A stretch of 64,000 nucleotides of DNA from Streptomyces noursei. Lineage in GTDB: Bacteria; Actinomycetota; Actinomycetes; Streptomycetales; Streptomycetaceae. The DNA is taken from NCBI RefSeq assembly GCF_016917755.1, contig NZ_CP070326.1, positions 8,308,001 to 8,372,000 of the forward strand. The letters run 5' to 3'. Shown here one piece after another: positions 38,730 through 46,640 of the stretch (its first letter is position 1; the number at the start of each line of letters is the position of its first letter). Under the pieces are notes generated by a model. The model was not told the origin of the DNA. It made no database searches and worked only from the letters and a program-made list of their open reading frames with translations. A program made the position numbers and the translations under genes.

Positions 38730-40007
38730 ATGGACACACATCTCGCTGCCGCCCCGCGCGGCGCCTGGCGCCGGCTCGCCGACCGGCGTCCCCGGCTCAC
38801 CGATCTCACGCTCGGCGGCGGGCTCACCGCGTTCGACATGCTGACGCTGCTGGCGCGGGAGCCGGCACCGGGGCCGGCCGGGGTGGTGCTGTGGGGGCTC
38901 CAGACGGTTCCGTTGCTGTGGCGCCGCCGCTGGCCGCGCGCCGTGCTGTGCGCCATGACCGCCGCGTTCGTCGCCTTCGAGGTTGCCGATCCGGTGCCGA
39001 GTAAGATCCCGGGCCCGTTCCTGCTGGTCCTCGGGGTGTATGCGGTGGCCCGCTACACCCCGGTGCCGGCCGGGCTGCCCTGGGTGGTGCTGTCCCTGCT
39101 CACGGCGGTGACGACGGACCTGCTCACCGGACGGACCGGGCCGCCGCAGCCCGGTTCGCTGGAGCCGATCACCGCCACCACCTTCGTCGTCTTCTACGGT
39201 GCCGCCTGGCTCGTGGGGTACGGGCGGCGGCGGATCGTGCGCCAGGCCGACCGGTTGGGCGACCTCAATCTGCGGCTCGGCGCGACCAACGGCCAGTTGC
39301 AGGACGTCAATGCCCGGCTGCGCGAGGCCAACGAACGACTGCGCGCCGAGCGGGAGATCAACGCCCGCCAGGCGGTCGTCGCCGAGCGGGCCCGGATCGC
39401 CCGCGACCTCCACGACGTGGTGGCCCACCACGTGAGCGCCATCGCACTCCAGGCGCGCGCCACCGAGGAGGTGGTCCAGGACGATCCGGCGGACGGCCGG
39501 CGGGGCGTGGCACGCATCGCGGCCACCGCCGACACCGCGCTCGTCGAGATGCGCCGCATCCTCGGCCTGCTGACGGCTGTCGAGGAGCGGGACGGGGACG
39601 CCGGCCCGGCCCCGGAACCGTCCCTCCGCCACCTCGACCGGCTCTTCGCCGCGGCCGAGGCGGCCGGCTGCCCGGTGACCGCGACGCTGGACGAGGCCCT
39701 CGGCGAGCTGCCGCCCGCGCTCCAGATCTCGGCCTACCGCATCGTCCAGGAGGCGCTCACCAACGTCCTCAAGCACGCCGGCCCCACGGACGTACGGGTC
39801 GCGCTGCACCAGGACGGGACGGCGCTGACCGTCGCCGTCGAGAACGGCCCGCCCGCCGACGGGCACCGGCCGCCGCCCGGCTCCGGTCGGGGACTGATCG
39901 GCGTCCGCGAGCGCGTCGCGGCGTTCGGCGGCACGGTGCGTATCGGGCCGCGCCCGCACGGCGGCTGGCAGTTGTCCGCCACCCTGCTCTTGGAGGCCCC
40001 GGCATGA
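38730..40007 (+). CDS. NarL-type sensor histidine kinase
   Basis: 425 residues. Four or five N-terminal membrane helices (residues about 25-165) are joined by a coiled coil rich in LGATNGQLQDVNARLREANERL to a HisKA_3 domain with ARIARDLHDVVAHHVSAIALQA (first His phosphorylated) and a C-terminal ATPase domain (VQEALTNVLKHAG; GRGLIGVRERVAAFGG). The ligand is not apparent because no extracytoplasmic domain is present. The ATG at 38730 was chosen over a GTG four codons earlier. Its stop overlaps the regulator start as ATGA. Confidence 0.92.
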   Translation: MDTHLAAAPRGAWRRLADRRPRLTDLTLGGGLTAFDMLTLLAREPAPGPAGVVLWGLQTVPLLWRRRWPRAVLCAMTAAFVAFEVADPVPSKIPGPFLLVLGVYAVARYTPVPAGLPWVVLSLLTAVTTDLLTGRTGPPQPGSLEPITATTFVVFYGAAWLVGYGRRRIVRQADRLGDLNLRLGATNGQLQDVNARLREANERLRAEREINARQAVVAERARIARDLHDVVAHHVSAIALQARATEEVVQDDPADGRRGVARIAATADTALVEMRRILGLLTAVEERDGDAGPAPEPSLRHLDRLFAAAEAAGCPVTATLDEALGELPPALQISAYRIVQEALTNVLKHAGPTDVRVALHQDGTALTVAVENGPPADGHRPPPGSGRGLIGVRERVAAFGGTVRIGPRPHGGWQLSATLLLEAPA

Positions 40008-40723
40008 CCCTCCGTGTGCTCCTCGCCGACGACCAGGAGATGGTCCGGGACGCGCTGCGGGCCGTCATCGACCGCCGCCCGGACTTCGAGGTGGTCGGTG
40101 CCGCCGCCGACGGCACGGAGGCGGTCGCCCTGGCCGTCGCGCTGCGCCCGGACGTGGTGGTGATGGACGTCCGGATGCCCGGCATGAACGGCGTGGAGGC
40201 CACCCGCCGGCTGCACGCCGACTGGCCGCACCCCGGGCCGCCGCCCCGCGTCCTGGTCCTGACCACCTTCGACCTGGACGAGTACGTGCACGCCGCACTG
40301 CGCGCCGGGGCCGGCGGCTTCCTGCTCAAGAACAGCCCGCCGGACCAACTCGCCCATGCCCTGCGGGTGGTGGCCGACGGGGAGGCGATGCTCGCGCCCA
40401 GCGTCACGCACCGCCTGATCAACACCTTCACCGCACTGCCCGCGGCCCTGCTGCCCGACGCCCCGCCTCCCCACGGGGGCGCCGCACGACTCCTGGACAC
40501 CCTCACCGCCCGCGAGCTGGAGGTGCTCGTCCTGGTCGCCCGGGGCCGTTCCAACTTCCAGATCGGCGAGGACCTCGGCCTGTCCCAGGCCACCGTGAAG
40601 AGCCGCGTCAACCGCATCCTCACCCGCCTCGGCCTGGAAAACCGCGTACAGGCCGCCCTCCTGGCCCACGAGGCAGGGCTCCTCCGGCCCGGCGGGAACC
40701 CACCCGGGGCTGCCGCACCGTAG
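40004..40723 (+). CDS. NarL/LuxR-family response regulator
   Basis: 239 residues. Receiver: LLADDQEMVRDALRAV, phosphorylation Asp in VVVMDVRMPGMNG, Lys in FLLKNSPPDQL. C-terminal LuxR helix-turn-helix: TARELEVLVLVARGRSNFQIGEDLGLSQATVKSRVNRIL. Coupled to the kinase by a four-base overlap. The target is unknown; no obviously linked transporter or enzyme adjoins the pair. Confidence 0.93.
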   Translation: MTLRVLLADDQEMVRDALRAVIDRRPDFEVVGAAADGTEAVALAVALRPDVVVMDVRMPGMNGVEATRRLHADWPHPGPPPRVLVLTTFDLDEYVHAALRAGAGGFLLKNSPPDQLAHALRVVADGEAMLAPSVTHRLINTFTALPAALLPDAPPPHGGAARLLDTLTARELEVLVLVARGRSNFQIGEDLGLSQATVKSRVNRILTRLGLENRVQAALLAHEAGLLRPGGNPPGAAAP

Positions 40724-40871
40724 AACAAGCCGCTGCTCGACAGGCATCCTCCAACTGCTCTCCCACCCTTCGGCCGGACCACCCGGGCAGGCAGGCTCAC
40801 GAGGCAAGCTGCCGGCCCCGCGCATTTCGCCCCTGCCCTAGGTGGGAAACTCGCTGGTCAGCCCCTGGACC

Positions 40872-41456
40872 ATGGGGGATGCTGCACATGTGATCGAGCG
40901 AGAGGCCGCCGTACGGATCGTCGAGGACGAGTTGGACCGCGAGAATCAGCGGTGGTCGGCCATGGGCGTGGAGTCGATACGCGCCATCGTGATGCACGTC
41001 GAGGAACACGAGCTGGTGTGGAAGGTCTACGTCCAGTCAGAGGAGTACGTGCGCACCCGGGACTCCAGAGCCATGCTCGTCGGCCTCGGGCCCTACCTGG
41101 TGGACCGTATCGACGGAGGGCTGCACCAGATCGGAGTCCTCTCCGAGATCGGCGGAGAGTGGGAGACCGACTACCGCACCCGCATCCGCGGCATGCCCGT
41201 CCGCACCGCGGTGGACGATCTGCACGATGAGATAACCGAGATCGCCACCGCACAAGGGCGGCTGCCCTCCGTGCGCGCCCTGCGACGGAAGCTCCCGAAG
41301 CTGACCCCCGCCCAGGCACTCCACTACGTCAACGCCTTGCTCGACGGCACAGCCCCACCCCACCTCACGGCCCTCGCAACCGAGCAACTCGTCGAACGCA
41401 TCAACCCGGTGCTCACGGTGACAACCCTCCGCCGGGGTCCTCATGGCACAACCTGA
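40872..41456 (+). CDS. YrhB/Imm35-like domain protein
   Basis: 194 residues. The N-terminal 100 residues (IEREAAVRIVEDELDRENQRW; VEEHELVWKVYVQSEEYVRTRD; VGLGPYLVDRIDGGLHQIGV) match the YrhB/immunity protein 35 fold used by orphan immunity proteins in Streptomyces. The remainder (RTAVDDLHDEITEIATAQGRLPSVRALRRKLPKLTPAQALHYVNALLDG) is a helical C-terminal domain I do not recognise. No toxin gene with a recognisable polymorphic toxin layout adjoins it. The ATG at 40872 has no clear ribosome binding site. Confidence 0.75.
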   Translation: MGDAAHVIEREAAVRIVEDELDRENQRWSAMGVESIRAIVMHVEEHELVWKVYVQSEEYVRTRDSRAMLVGLGPYLVDRIDGGLHQIGVLSEIGGEWETDYRTRIRGMPVRTAVDDLHDEITEIATAQGRLPSVRALRRKLPKLTPAQALHYVNALLDGTAPPHLTALATEQLVERINPVLTVTTLRRGPHGTT

Positions 41457-41755
41457 CGCGTGACCTGGCCTTCCACGGGACCTCGTCGTCCCCTCTCCGT
41501 TGGAAGGTGCGCCGCCCTGGCTCTCCACACACGCCAAGTCACGGAATACCCCCTACGAGAACGTGCAGTTGACGGAACGTTGACGAACCATCGGCGCCCC
41601 GCCTCGTGACGACGCAACCGCACGGACACCGTGGCAGCGCAGCAGCACAGCGATCCGTCAGTTGGTGGCGGACGTAAGGGTTTCGTCATACGTCGCGGCG
41701 GCCTTGAGGGGCATTGCCCTGCTTATGGTCGGACGGATACACCTGGAGGTTTCCC

Positions 41756-43009
41756 ATGGGTGCTGCCCGTCGTTTCACTCCCCCGACCTCGCCGGCGTTC
41801 TGGCGCAGCCCGCTGCGCGGCCCCCGGCTGACGGCGCTGCTCGGCGTGGTCCTGCTGGCCGGGATCACCCTGTTGTTCGTGACCGGGTTGCTGTCGTATG
41901 CCGCGTACAACCCGGATCTGGCCGGCGGTGTCAACGACAAGACTCCAGGCAAGGGCCTGTTGGGTTTCTCTCTCTTCGCCTGGCCCACCGGGCCGCACTG
42001 GCTCTACCGGCTCACCCAGGGTGTGCATGTCACTCTCGGTGTGGTGCTGGTGCCGGTGCTGCTGGCGAAGCTGTGGTCGGTGCTCCCGAAGCTGTTCACG
42101 ATGCCGCCGGCCCGGTCGATCGGGCATGCGCTGGAGCGGCTCTCCCTGTTGCTGTTGGTCGGTGGGGCGCTGTTCGAGTTCGTCACCGGTCTCCTCAACG
42201 TCCAGCTGGACTATGTGTTTCCCGGGTCGTTCTATTCGCTGCACTTCTATGGGGCGTGGGTGTTCATCGGGGCGTTCGTGGTGCATGTGGTGCTGAAGCT
42301 GCCACGGACCGTACGGGCGCTGCGCGAGCGTACGGATCCGGATGCGGCGGCCGATGACACCGGGCTGGTGGCGGTCCGCCCGGCCCCGCCGACGGTGTCG
42401 CGGCGCGGTGCACTGGGGCTGGTGGGTGCCGGATCGCTGCTGCTGTTCGTGACGACGGCCGGGCAGAGCATCGGGGGCTGGTGGCGGCGTACCGCGCTGC
42501 TGGCGCCGCACGGAGGCGCGGATCCGGGTAGCGGCCCGAACGGCTTCCAGATCAACAAGTCAGCGGCGGGGGCGGGCGTGCGGGCCCGGGACACCGGCGA
42601 AGACTGGCAGCTGATGGTCGAGGGAGGCGGGCGGCGGGTGCGGTTGAGCCGGGCCGAGCTGCTGCGGCTGCCGCAGTACGAAGTGGCGTTGCCGATCGCC
42701 TGTGTGGAGGGCTGGTCGACGCAGGACCAGCGGTGGAGCGGGGTACGGCTGCGGGATCTGGCCGCGCTGGTGGGGCTGGACGAGGCGCCGCCCGGAGTGC
42801 TGGTGGAGTCGCTGCAGCTGTCCGGCGCGTTCCGGCGGGCCGCACTGCGGGACAACCAGGTGCGCGATCCGCGGTCGTTGCTGGCGCTGCGGGTGGGTGG
42901 GGCGGATCTCTCGCTGGATCACGGGTATCCGGCGCGGATCATCGTGCCGGCGGCGCCCGGGGTGCTCAATACCAAGTGGGTGGCGCGGATGACGTTCGGA
43001 GCGGTGTGA
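41756..43009 (+). CDS. membrane cytochrome b-molybdopterin oxidoreductase fusion
   Basis: 417 residues. Residues about 20-200 form four or five helices with paired His (HWLYRLTQGVHVTLG; FYSLHFYGAWVFIGAFVVHVVL), like a cytochrome b561/formate dehydrogenase gamma module. A further helix follows an arginine pair (SRRGALGLVGAGSLLLFV), and the C-terminal 170 residues form a sulfite-oxidase-type molybdopterin domain in which Cys of ALPIACVEGWS is the Mo ligand. The active site should face outside. AGGAGGT-like sequence precedes the ATG. TGATG overlap couples it to the next membrane gene. Substrate unknown; quinone is the likely partner. Confidence 0.85.
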   Translation: MGAARRFTPPTSPAFWRSPLRGPRLTALLGVVLLAGITLLFVTGLLSYAAYNPDLAGGVNDKTPGKGLLGFSLFAWPTGPHWLYRLTQGVHVTLGVVLVPVLLAKLWSVLPKLFTMPPARSIGHALERLSLLLLVGGALFEFVTGLLNVQLDYVFPGSFYSLHFYGAWVFIGAFVVHVVLKLPRTVRALRERTDPDAAADDTGLVAVRPAPPTVSRRGALGLVGAGSLLLFVTTAGQSIGGWWRRTALLAPHGGADPGSGPNGFQINKSAAGAGVRARDTGEDWQLMVEGGGRRVRLSRAELLRLPQYEVALPIACVEGWSTQDQRWSGVRLRDLAALVGLDEAPPGVLVESLQLSGAFRRAALRDNQVRDPRSLLALRVGGADLSLDHGYPARIIVPAAPGVLNTKWVARMTFGAV

Positions 43010-43596
43010 TGGCGCGGCGGCAAGGCACTGCGAGGGTGCGGCTACGACGAGCCGTGACGGGCGGGGCACGCCGGGCGGGCCGCTGGTACGGCGAAGGGCC
43101 GCTGCACCTGCTGCTGATGGTGGCCTCGTTCGCGCTGACTGGCTATGTCGGGGTGCGGTTGCTCGCCGATGCGCAATGGCCGTCGGTGGTGGTGTGGTTC
43201 GTGGGGGCGGCACTGCTGCACGATCTCGTGCTGGTGCCGCTGTACACGGTGGCCGCCCAGGCGGTGGCGCGGGTGACGGCCGGTACCGCGCGGCACCGGG
43301 CGTGGACCGGATACGTACGGGTTCCTGCGGCGCTCTCCGGACTGCTCCTGCTGGTGTGGTGGCCGCTGATCACCCTTGCGCCCGGCAGCGCCGCGGCGGC
43401 GCACTACACACTGACGACCCGACTGCCGAGCGAGGTCTTCTGGGCCCGCTGGCTGCTGATCAGCGCAGGAATGTTCGCGCTGGCTGCACTGTGGCTGCTG
43501 GTCCGTACGCTGCATGCGTGGTACTCGGGCTGTACGGGACGGCCGCGGCTGCGGGCTGCGACCGCCCGCCGGCGGCGTCGCAGGGCGACGAAGTAG
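43009..43596 (+). CDS. small integral membrane protein, partner of the oxidoreductase
   Basis: 195 residues, four predicted helices: LLLMVASFALTGYVGVRLL (about 29-47), VVVWFVGAALLHDLVLVPLYTVA, LSGLLLLVWWPLITLA and WLLISAGMFALAALWLLV, flanked by very basic termini (ATARRRRRRATK). No recognised domain. It starts on the TGATG that ends the oxidoreductase gene, so it is almost surely its membrane partner. It has no obvious haem ligands apart from one His in the second helix. Confidence 0.8.
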   Translation: MARRQGTARVRLRRAVTGGARRAGRWYGEGPLHLLLMVASFALTGYVGVRLLADAQWPSVVVWFVGAALLHDLVLVPLYTVAAQAVARVTAGTARHRAWTGYVRVPAALSGLLLLVWWPLITLAPGSAAAAHYTLTTRLPSEVFWARWLLISAGMFALAALWLLVRTLHAWYSGCTGRPRLRAATARRRRRRATK

Positions 43597-43714
43597 CCGT
43601 CGTCGTACGGAAGTTGCCCCCGTCGGGCACGGTCGGCCGACAGCTCCTCAGTCCGGCCGCTCCGCCCGGCCTCGCGCCCGGCTCCGGTCGGCCGGAAAGT
43701 TTTCTTCGCTCGGC

Positions 43715-43741
43715 TGTCACACCCCCGCGTCGGGATCCGTC
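43715..43741 (+). promoter_or_regulatory. ECF41-type promoter
   Basis: TGTCACA (43715-43721), exactly 16 bases, then CGTC (43738-43741). This is the promoter pattern I know for group ECF41 sigma factors, which typically drive carboxymuconolactone decarboxylase, oxidoreductase and epimerase genes. The element lies 49 bases upstream of such a gene. Confidence 0.75.
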
Positions 43742-43789
43742 GGTCCAGTGACAGACACCAACCGATCGCGACCGCGAGGAGAGCACCGA

Positions 43790-44300
43790 ATGAACACCGC
43801 AACCAACACCACGACCACCACTGCAACCACCACCGCGACGACCACTGCCCGGATGAAGAACCCCGCCATGGTCCTGCCGGACGCCATGAAAGGCATCCAG
43901 AACATCTACAAGGCCATGTACCAAGGCGGCGTCGACCCGCAGATCCTGGAACTGGTCCACCTGCGCGCCAGCCAGATCAACGGCTGCAGTGCCTGCGTAT
44001 TCGCCGGCGTGAACGGCGCGAAGAAGCACGGCGAAACCGACGAACGCCTCCACGCCGTGGCCGCCTGGCACGAGGCCCCGGTTCTTCACCGACGAGGAAC
44101 GCGCCGCCCTCGCCCTGACCGAAGCCGCCACCCGAATCGCCGACCACACCGGCAAGGCCGTCCCCGACGCGATCTGGGACCACGCCGCAGACCACTTCAA
44201 CGAGGAACAGCTCTCCGCCATCATCCTGATGATCGCCCTCACCAACTTCTTCAACCGCATCAACACCACCATCGAGGAACCCGCCGGCACCACCTGGTGA
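43790..44300 (+). pseudogene. carboxymuconolactone decarboxylase/AhpD-like gene, frameshifted
   Basis: From ATG 43790 (ribosome binding site GAGGAGAG) the frame gives a Thr-rich start and the AhpD-like sequence PDAMKGIQNIYKAMYQGG, LVHLRASQINGCSACVFAG (the CxxC motif) and HAVAAWHEAP. At about 44077-44082 the homology moves to the +1 frame, reading FFTDEERAALALTEAATRI to INTTIEEPAGTTW and TGA 44298-44300. One extra G explains this. If corrected, the product is about 169 residues. CMD/AhpD proteins reduce peroxides or act on lactones. This is either a real recent mutation or a sequencing error. Confidence 0.85.
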
Positions 44301-44379
44301 CCAGCACCGCTCGAAGCCGTCGCCAAGCAGTGGCGGCTGGCCCGGCCCATCGGAGGCGTAGGCGCGGTTCCCAACGACG

Positions 44380-44411
44380 AAGGCCCCTTCCTCGCGCGAG
44401 GAAGGGGCCTT
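44380..44411. terminator. palindromic bidirectional terminator
   Basis: A perfect 32-base palindrome (stem AAGGCCCCTTCCTCG). It sits between the frameshifted decarboxylase and the truncated LysR gene and can end transcription from either side. Confidence 0.85.
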
Positions 44412-44639
44412 CTACTGGAGCGCCTGGCCGGCCTTGCACCTGCATCTCCCACCGCCCGGGCCGCGGTCCGGCAGGCGCACACCCACCGCGCGCTCCAGGC
44501 GCTGGATCGACTGGCTGAGCGGCGGCTGGCTCATGCCGAGCCGCTCGGCGGCCCGGCCGAAGTGCTTCTCCTGCGCCACCGCCCGGAACTGTCCCAGCAG
44601 TCGACGCGACAGGTTGATATCGCCCAACATGTCGTTCAC
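44412..44639 (-). pseudogene. truncated LysR-family gene
   Basis: About 75 codons hold only the LysR N-terminal helix-turn-helix (LLGQFRAVAQEKHFGRAAERLGMSQPPLSQSIQRLERAVGV). After residue 55 the sequence departs from the family (RLPDRGPGGGRCRC...) and stops at the TAG on the edge of the terminator palindrome. The roughly 230-residue effector domain is gone. It most likely no longer works as a regulator, though a DNA-binding fragment might still be made. Confidence 0.75.
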
Positions 44640-44769
44640 GGAGCAATCATCTATTGAATAGACCTACGCCCTCGGGTGTCCACTGGGCCTCGACCACACC
44701 CGCCGGAGCGCCCCGGCTGTGCGGCCTCGTTGCCTGGACGGCGGCCCCCGGCGCGACGTGGTCCCGACC

Positions 44770-44905
44770 GGCGCGATGACGACCGGCAAGCAGCTGACCG
44801 GCGACGGCACCGGCACGCTCTACTGGGGCGACCGTGAGGGCCACCGGATCAGCCGGGTCCGGGTGGACGGCAGCGGCCTGACCCACCTCATCGTGCCCCC
44901 GCCGA
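44770..44905 (+). pseudogene. beta-propeller (LDLR-B/NHL-like) fragment
   Basis: About 45 codons read GTGTLYWGDREGHRISRVRVDGSGLTHLIV, one YWxDR-type propeller blade of a much larger protein. No intact gene surrounds it: upstream sequence does not continue the repeat, and downstream it joins antiporter sequence in another frame. Confidence 0.5.
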
Positions 44906-44914
44906 GGACGGCAT

Positions 44915-45330
44915 CAGGGCGGCTTCAACGACGGGCTGATCTCCCCGCTCTTCGTGTTCTGCGTGGCCGACCTCACCAACACCAAGGGCGACTCCTTCAC
45001 GGACCTGGTGCTCAACGCCCTCAAGGGGGCGGTGTTCGCGGTGCTCGTCGGCTCTGCCGTGGGTGTCCTGGCCGCCTTTCTCGTACGGCGTTGCCTGGAG
45101 GCCGGCTGGGCCGGGCCCGCCGGGCTGCGCCTGACCAGCCTGACTCTGCCGTTCCTGACGTACGCGCCGATCCTCGCCTACATCCAACTCCCCTTGGGCG
45201 AGGCCGTGTTCGCCTTCAACCTGACGTGCGCGACCGTGCTGCTGAGCGTCATCCTGCACGGCGTCACGAGGGAACCCATCGCCCGCTGGTTCGCACGCAA
45301 TCCGCGGCCCGCTGCCCCACCCCCCCTTCC
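44915..45330 (+). pseudogene. cation/proton antiporter (CPA1/NhaP-like) remnant
   Basis: Membrane segments GGFNDGLISPLFVFCVA, AVFAVLVGSAVGVLAAFLV, LRLTSLTLPFLTYAPILAY and FAFNLTCATVLLSVILHGVT resemble the second half of a CPA1 antiporter, but the N-terminal half is missing and the helices between the last two segments seem deleted. A GTG at 44954 could start a 182-residue product running into the convergent gene, but I consider it a fragment. Confidence 0.6.
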
Positions 45331-45348
45331 CGGTGACAGACACCCCCG

Positions 45349-46203
45349 TCAGCGATCCGGCCGGTCGTTGTCGTCGTCCGGTGTGTGCGTCGGTGCTCCG
45401 GCGATCGTGTCCTGGAACCAGGTGCGCAGGCGCCGCCAGCGGGCGTCGTGGGCAGCGGTGCGTCGTTCGGCGCGCGCCAGCGCGGCCGGGCGGTCGCGGT
45501 AACGGCGGGCTGCCCAGGGCGAACCGGGCCTGGCCAGCCGGATGGCGGCGACGAGGCCGAGCACCGGGACGAACAGGCCGAGCACCCCCAGCCGCATCTT
45601 CCCCTTGGCGAACGCCACCGCCGCACACAGCACATCGGCCACGATCACCGCGATCCAGGTGCCGCGCCCGGCAGTCGCGAGGTCGCCGAACGAGTCGACG
45701 CCCAGCGGACTGAACCCCGAAAGAACCGCGGCGACCGCGGCCACGGTGAGCGTGATCGCCTCGATGGAGGCACGTCCCTCCCGCGACCAGTACACGTCCT
45801 GCAGGTGCAGGATCAGCGCGAACTCGTCCAGGACGAGACCGGCCCCCGCACCGAAGACACCGGCGGCCAGGCACCGCGCCACGCCCTCCCCGGACACCCC
45901 GACCGCCCAGAACCCCCCGACGACGGTCAGGACCACGCCCGGCACCACATGGTGGATGTGCAGCCCGCCGGGCCGCACATTGCGAAACGGCCCCCGCCCG
46001 GCCCGGATCATGCGTGTGATCACCCGGGTGACCAGGAACGCCCCGACGAACGCCGCCAACGCAACCGTGAGCGGCAGCCGCCCACTCTCCCCGGCGGCCG
46101 TCTGCCACCGTCCCGCCACATCCAACAACCCGTGGTTCAGTCTGTGGCTCAGTCTGTAGTCCAGCCCGTGGATCAGTCCGTGGTCCTGCCTGTCGTCCGT
46201 CAC
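45349..46203 (-). CDS. conserved integral membrane protein
   Basis: 284 residues. Six or so helices between residues 45 and 235, including LPLTVALAAFVGAFLVTRVI, VVPGVVLTVVGGFWAVGV and IAVIVADVLCAAVAFA. Two conserved-looking polar motifs are GGLHIHHVVPG and LVLDEFALILHLQDVYW, which could bind metal. Family of unknown function common in Streptomyces. The GTG start is followed by an odd His/Leu-rich leader coded by imperfect 12-base DNA repeats (46120-46190), so the true N-terminus may lie nearer residue 40. It follows the 134-residue gene by six bases. Confidence 0.75.
   Translation of the reverse strand: MTDDRQDHGLIHGLDYRLSHRLNHGLLDVAGRWQTAAGESGRLPLTVALAAFVGAFLVTRVITRMIRAGRGPFRNVRPGGLHIHHVVPGVVLTVVGGFWAVGVSGEGVARCLAAGVFGAGAGLVLDEFALILHLQDVYWSREGRASIEAITLTVAAVAAVLSGFSPLGVDSFGDLATAGRGTWIAVIVADVLCAAVAFAKGKMRLGVLGLFVPVLGLVAAIRLARPGSPWAARRYRDRPAALARAERRTAAHDARWRRLRTWFQDTIAGAPTHTPDDDNDRPDR
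46120..46195. repeat. imperfect CAGTC(T/C)GTGG repeats
   Basis: Several degenerate copies of a 10-12 base unit (CAGTCTGTGGCT, CAGTCTGTAGTC, CAGCCCGTGGAT, CAGTCCGTGGTC) run through the 5' coding end of the membrane protein gene. Confidence 0.6.
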
Positions 46204-46209
46204 AGCCCG

Positions 46210-46614
46210 TCAACGACGACGCGACGCTGGAGACACCGACACTCCACACGTCCACAGGTCCACAGGTCCACAGGTCCACAGGTCCACAGGTCCACAGGTC
46301 CACAGGTCCACAAACTGGCCCACCTCGAAGTCATGGCCGGTCAGATGGCTTTCTTCCTCGATGGCTTCTTCCTCGACGATGCGGGCGATGCGGTAGGCCA
46401 GTTCCATCACCTCCAATGCCGCCGGACCCGAGCAGTACAGGTACTCCTCAGACTCGACCGGTCCGAGCTCCCGCGACACCCGGTCCACGATGCGCCCCCA
46501 CTCGGCCCGCTGTCCGTCGTTAAGTCGAGGTTGCGGCAGGTCGGCATCGGAATCGAACCCGGCGTTGAGGCGCCTGAGCGTCTGGTGGAGCGTCAGGCCC
46601 GGCTGTACTCGCAC
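46210..46614 (-). CDS. uncharacterised protein ending in 8-residue repeats
   Basis: 134 residues from a GTG at 46614. The first 100 residues form a normal acidic helical domain (LNDGQRAEWGRIVDRVSREL; PAALEVMELAYRIARIVEEEAIEEE) that I do not recognise. The last 35 residues are DLWTCGPV repeats read from an 8-bp DNA repeat, then SVSPASRRR. Since the unit is 8 bases, any change in copy number alters the frame and the end of the protein. The start is only 26 bases from the divergent gene at 46641. Confidence 0.6.
   Translation of the reverse strand: MRVQPGLTLHQTLRRLNAGFDSDADLPQPRLNDGQRAEWGRIVDRVSRELGPVESEEYLYCSGPAALEVMELAYRIARIVEEEAIEEESHLTGHDFEVGQFVDLWTCGPVDLWTCGPVDLWTCGVSVSPASRRR
46251..46312. 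repeat. 8-bp tandem repeat GGTCCACA
   Basis: Seven perfect head-to-tail copies of GGTCCACA (46257-46312) preceded by a partial copy at 46251-46256. They lie inside the 3' coding part of the 134-residue gene and give the same eight-residue cycle (DLWTCGPV) in any minus-strand frame. Confidence 0.95.
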
Positions 46615-46640
46615 GATCGCAGCGTCGCTACGGTGGCCCC

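Noticed and set aside
40872..41456. Toxin-immunity locus
   Set aside because: Only an immunity-like domain is present. Neighbours are a response regulator and a redox gene, with no toxin or secretion gene.
44888..46303. 471-codon minus-strand frame starting in the 8-bp repeat
   Set aside because: It lies in a different frame from the membrane protein at 45349-46203 and translates to Arg/Gly/Ala-rich shadow sequence.
46251..46312. Possible CRISPR-like array
   Set aside because: The unit is 8 bp with no spacers; it is a simple tandem repeat.
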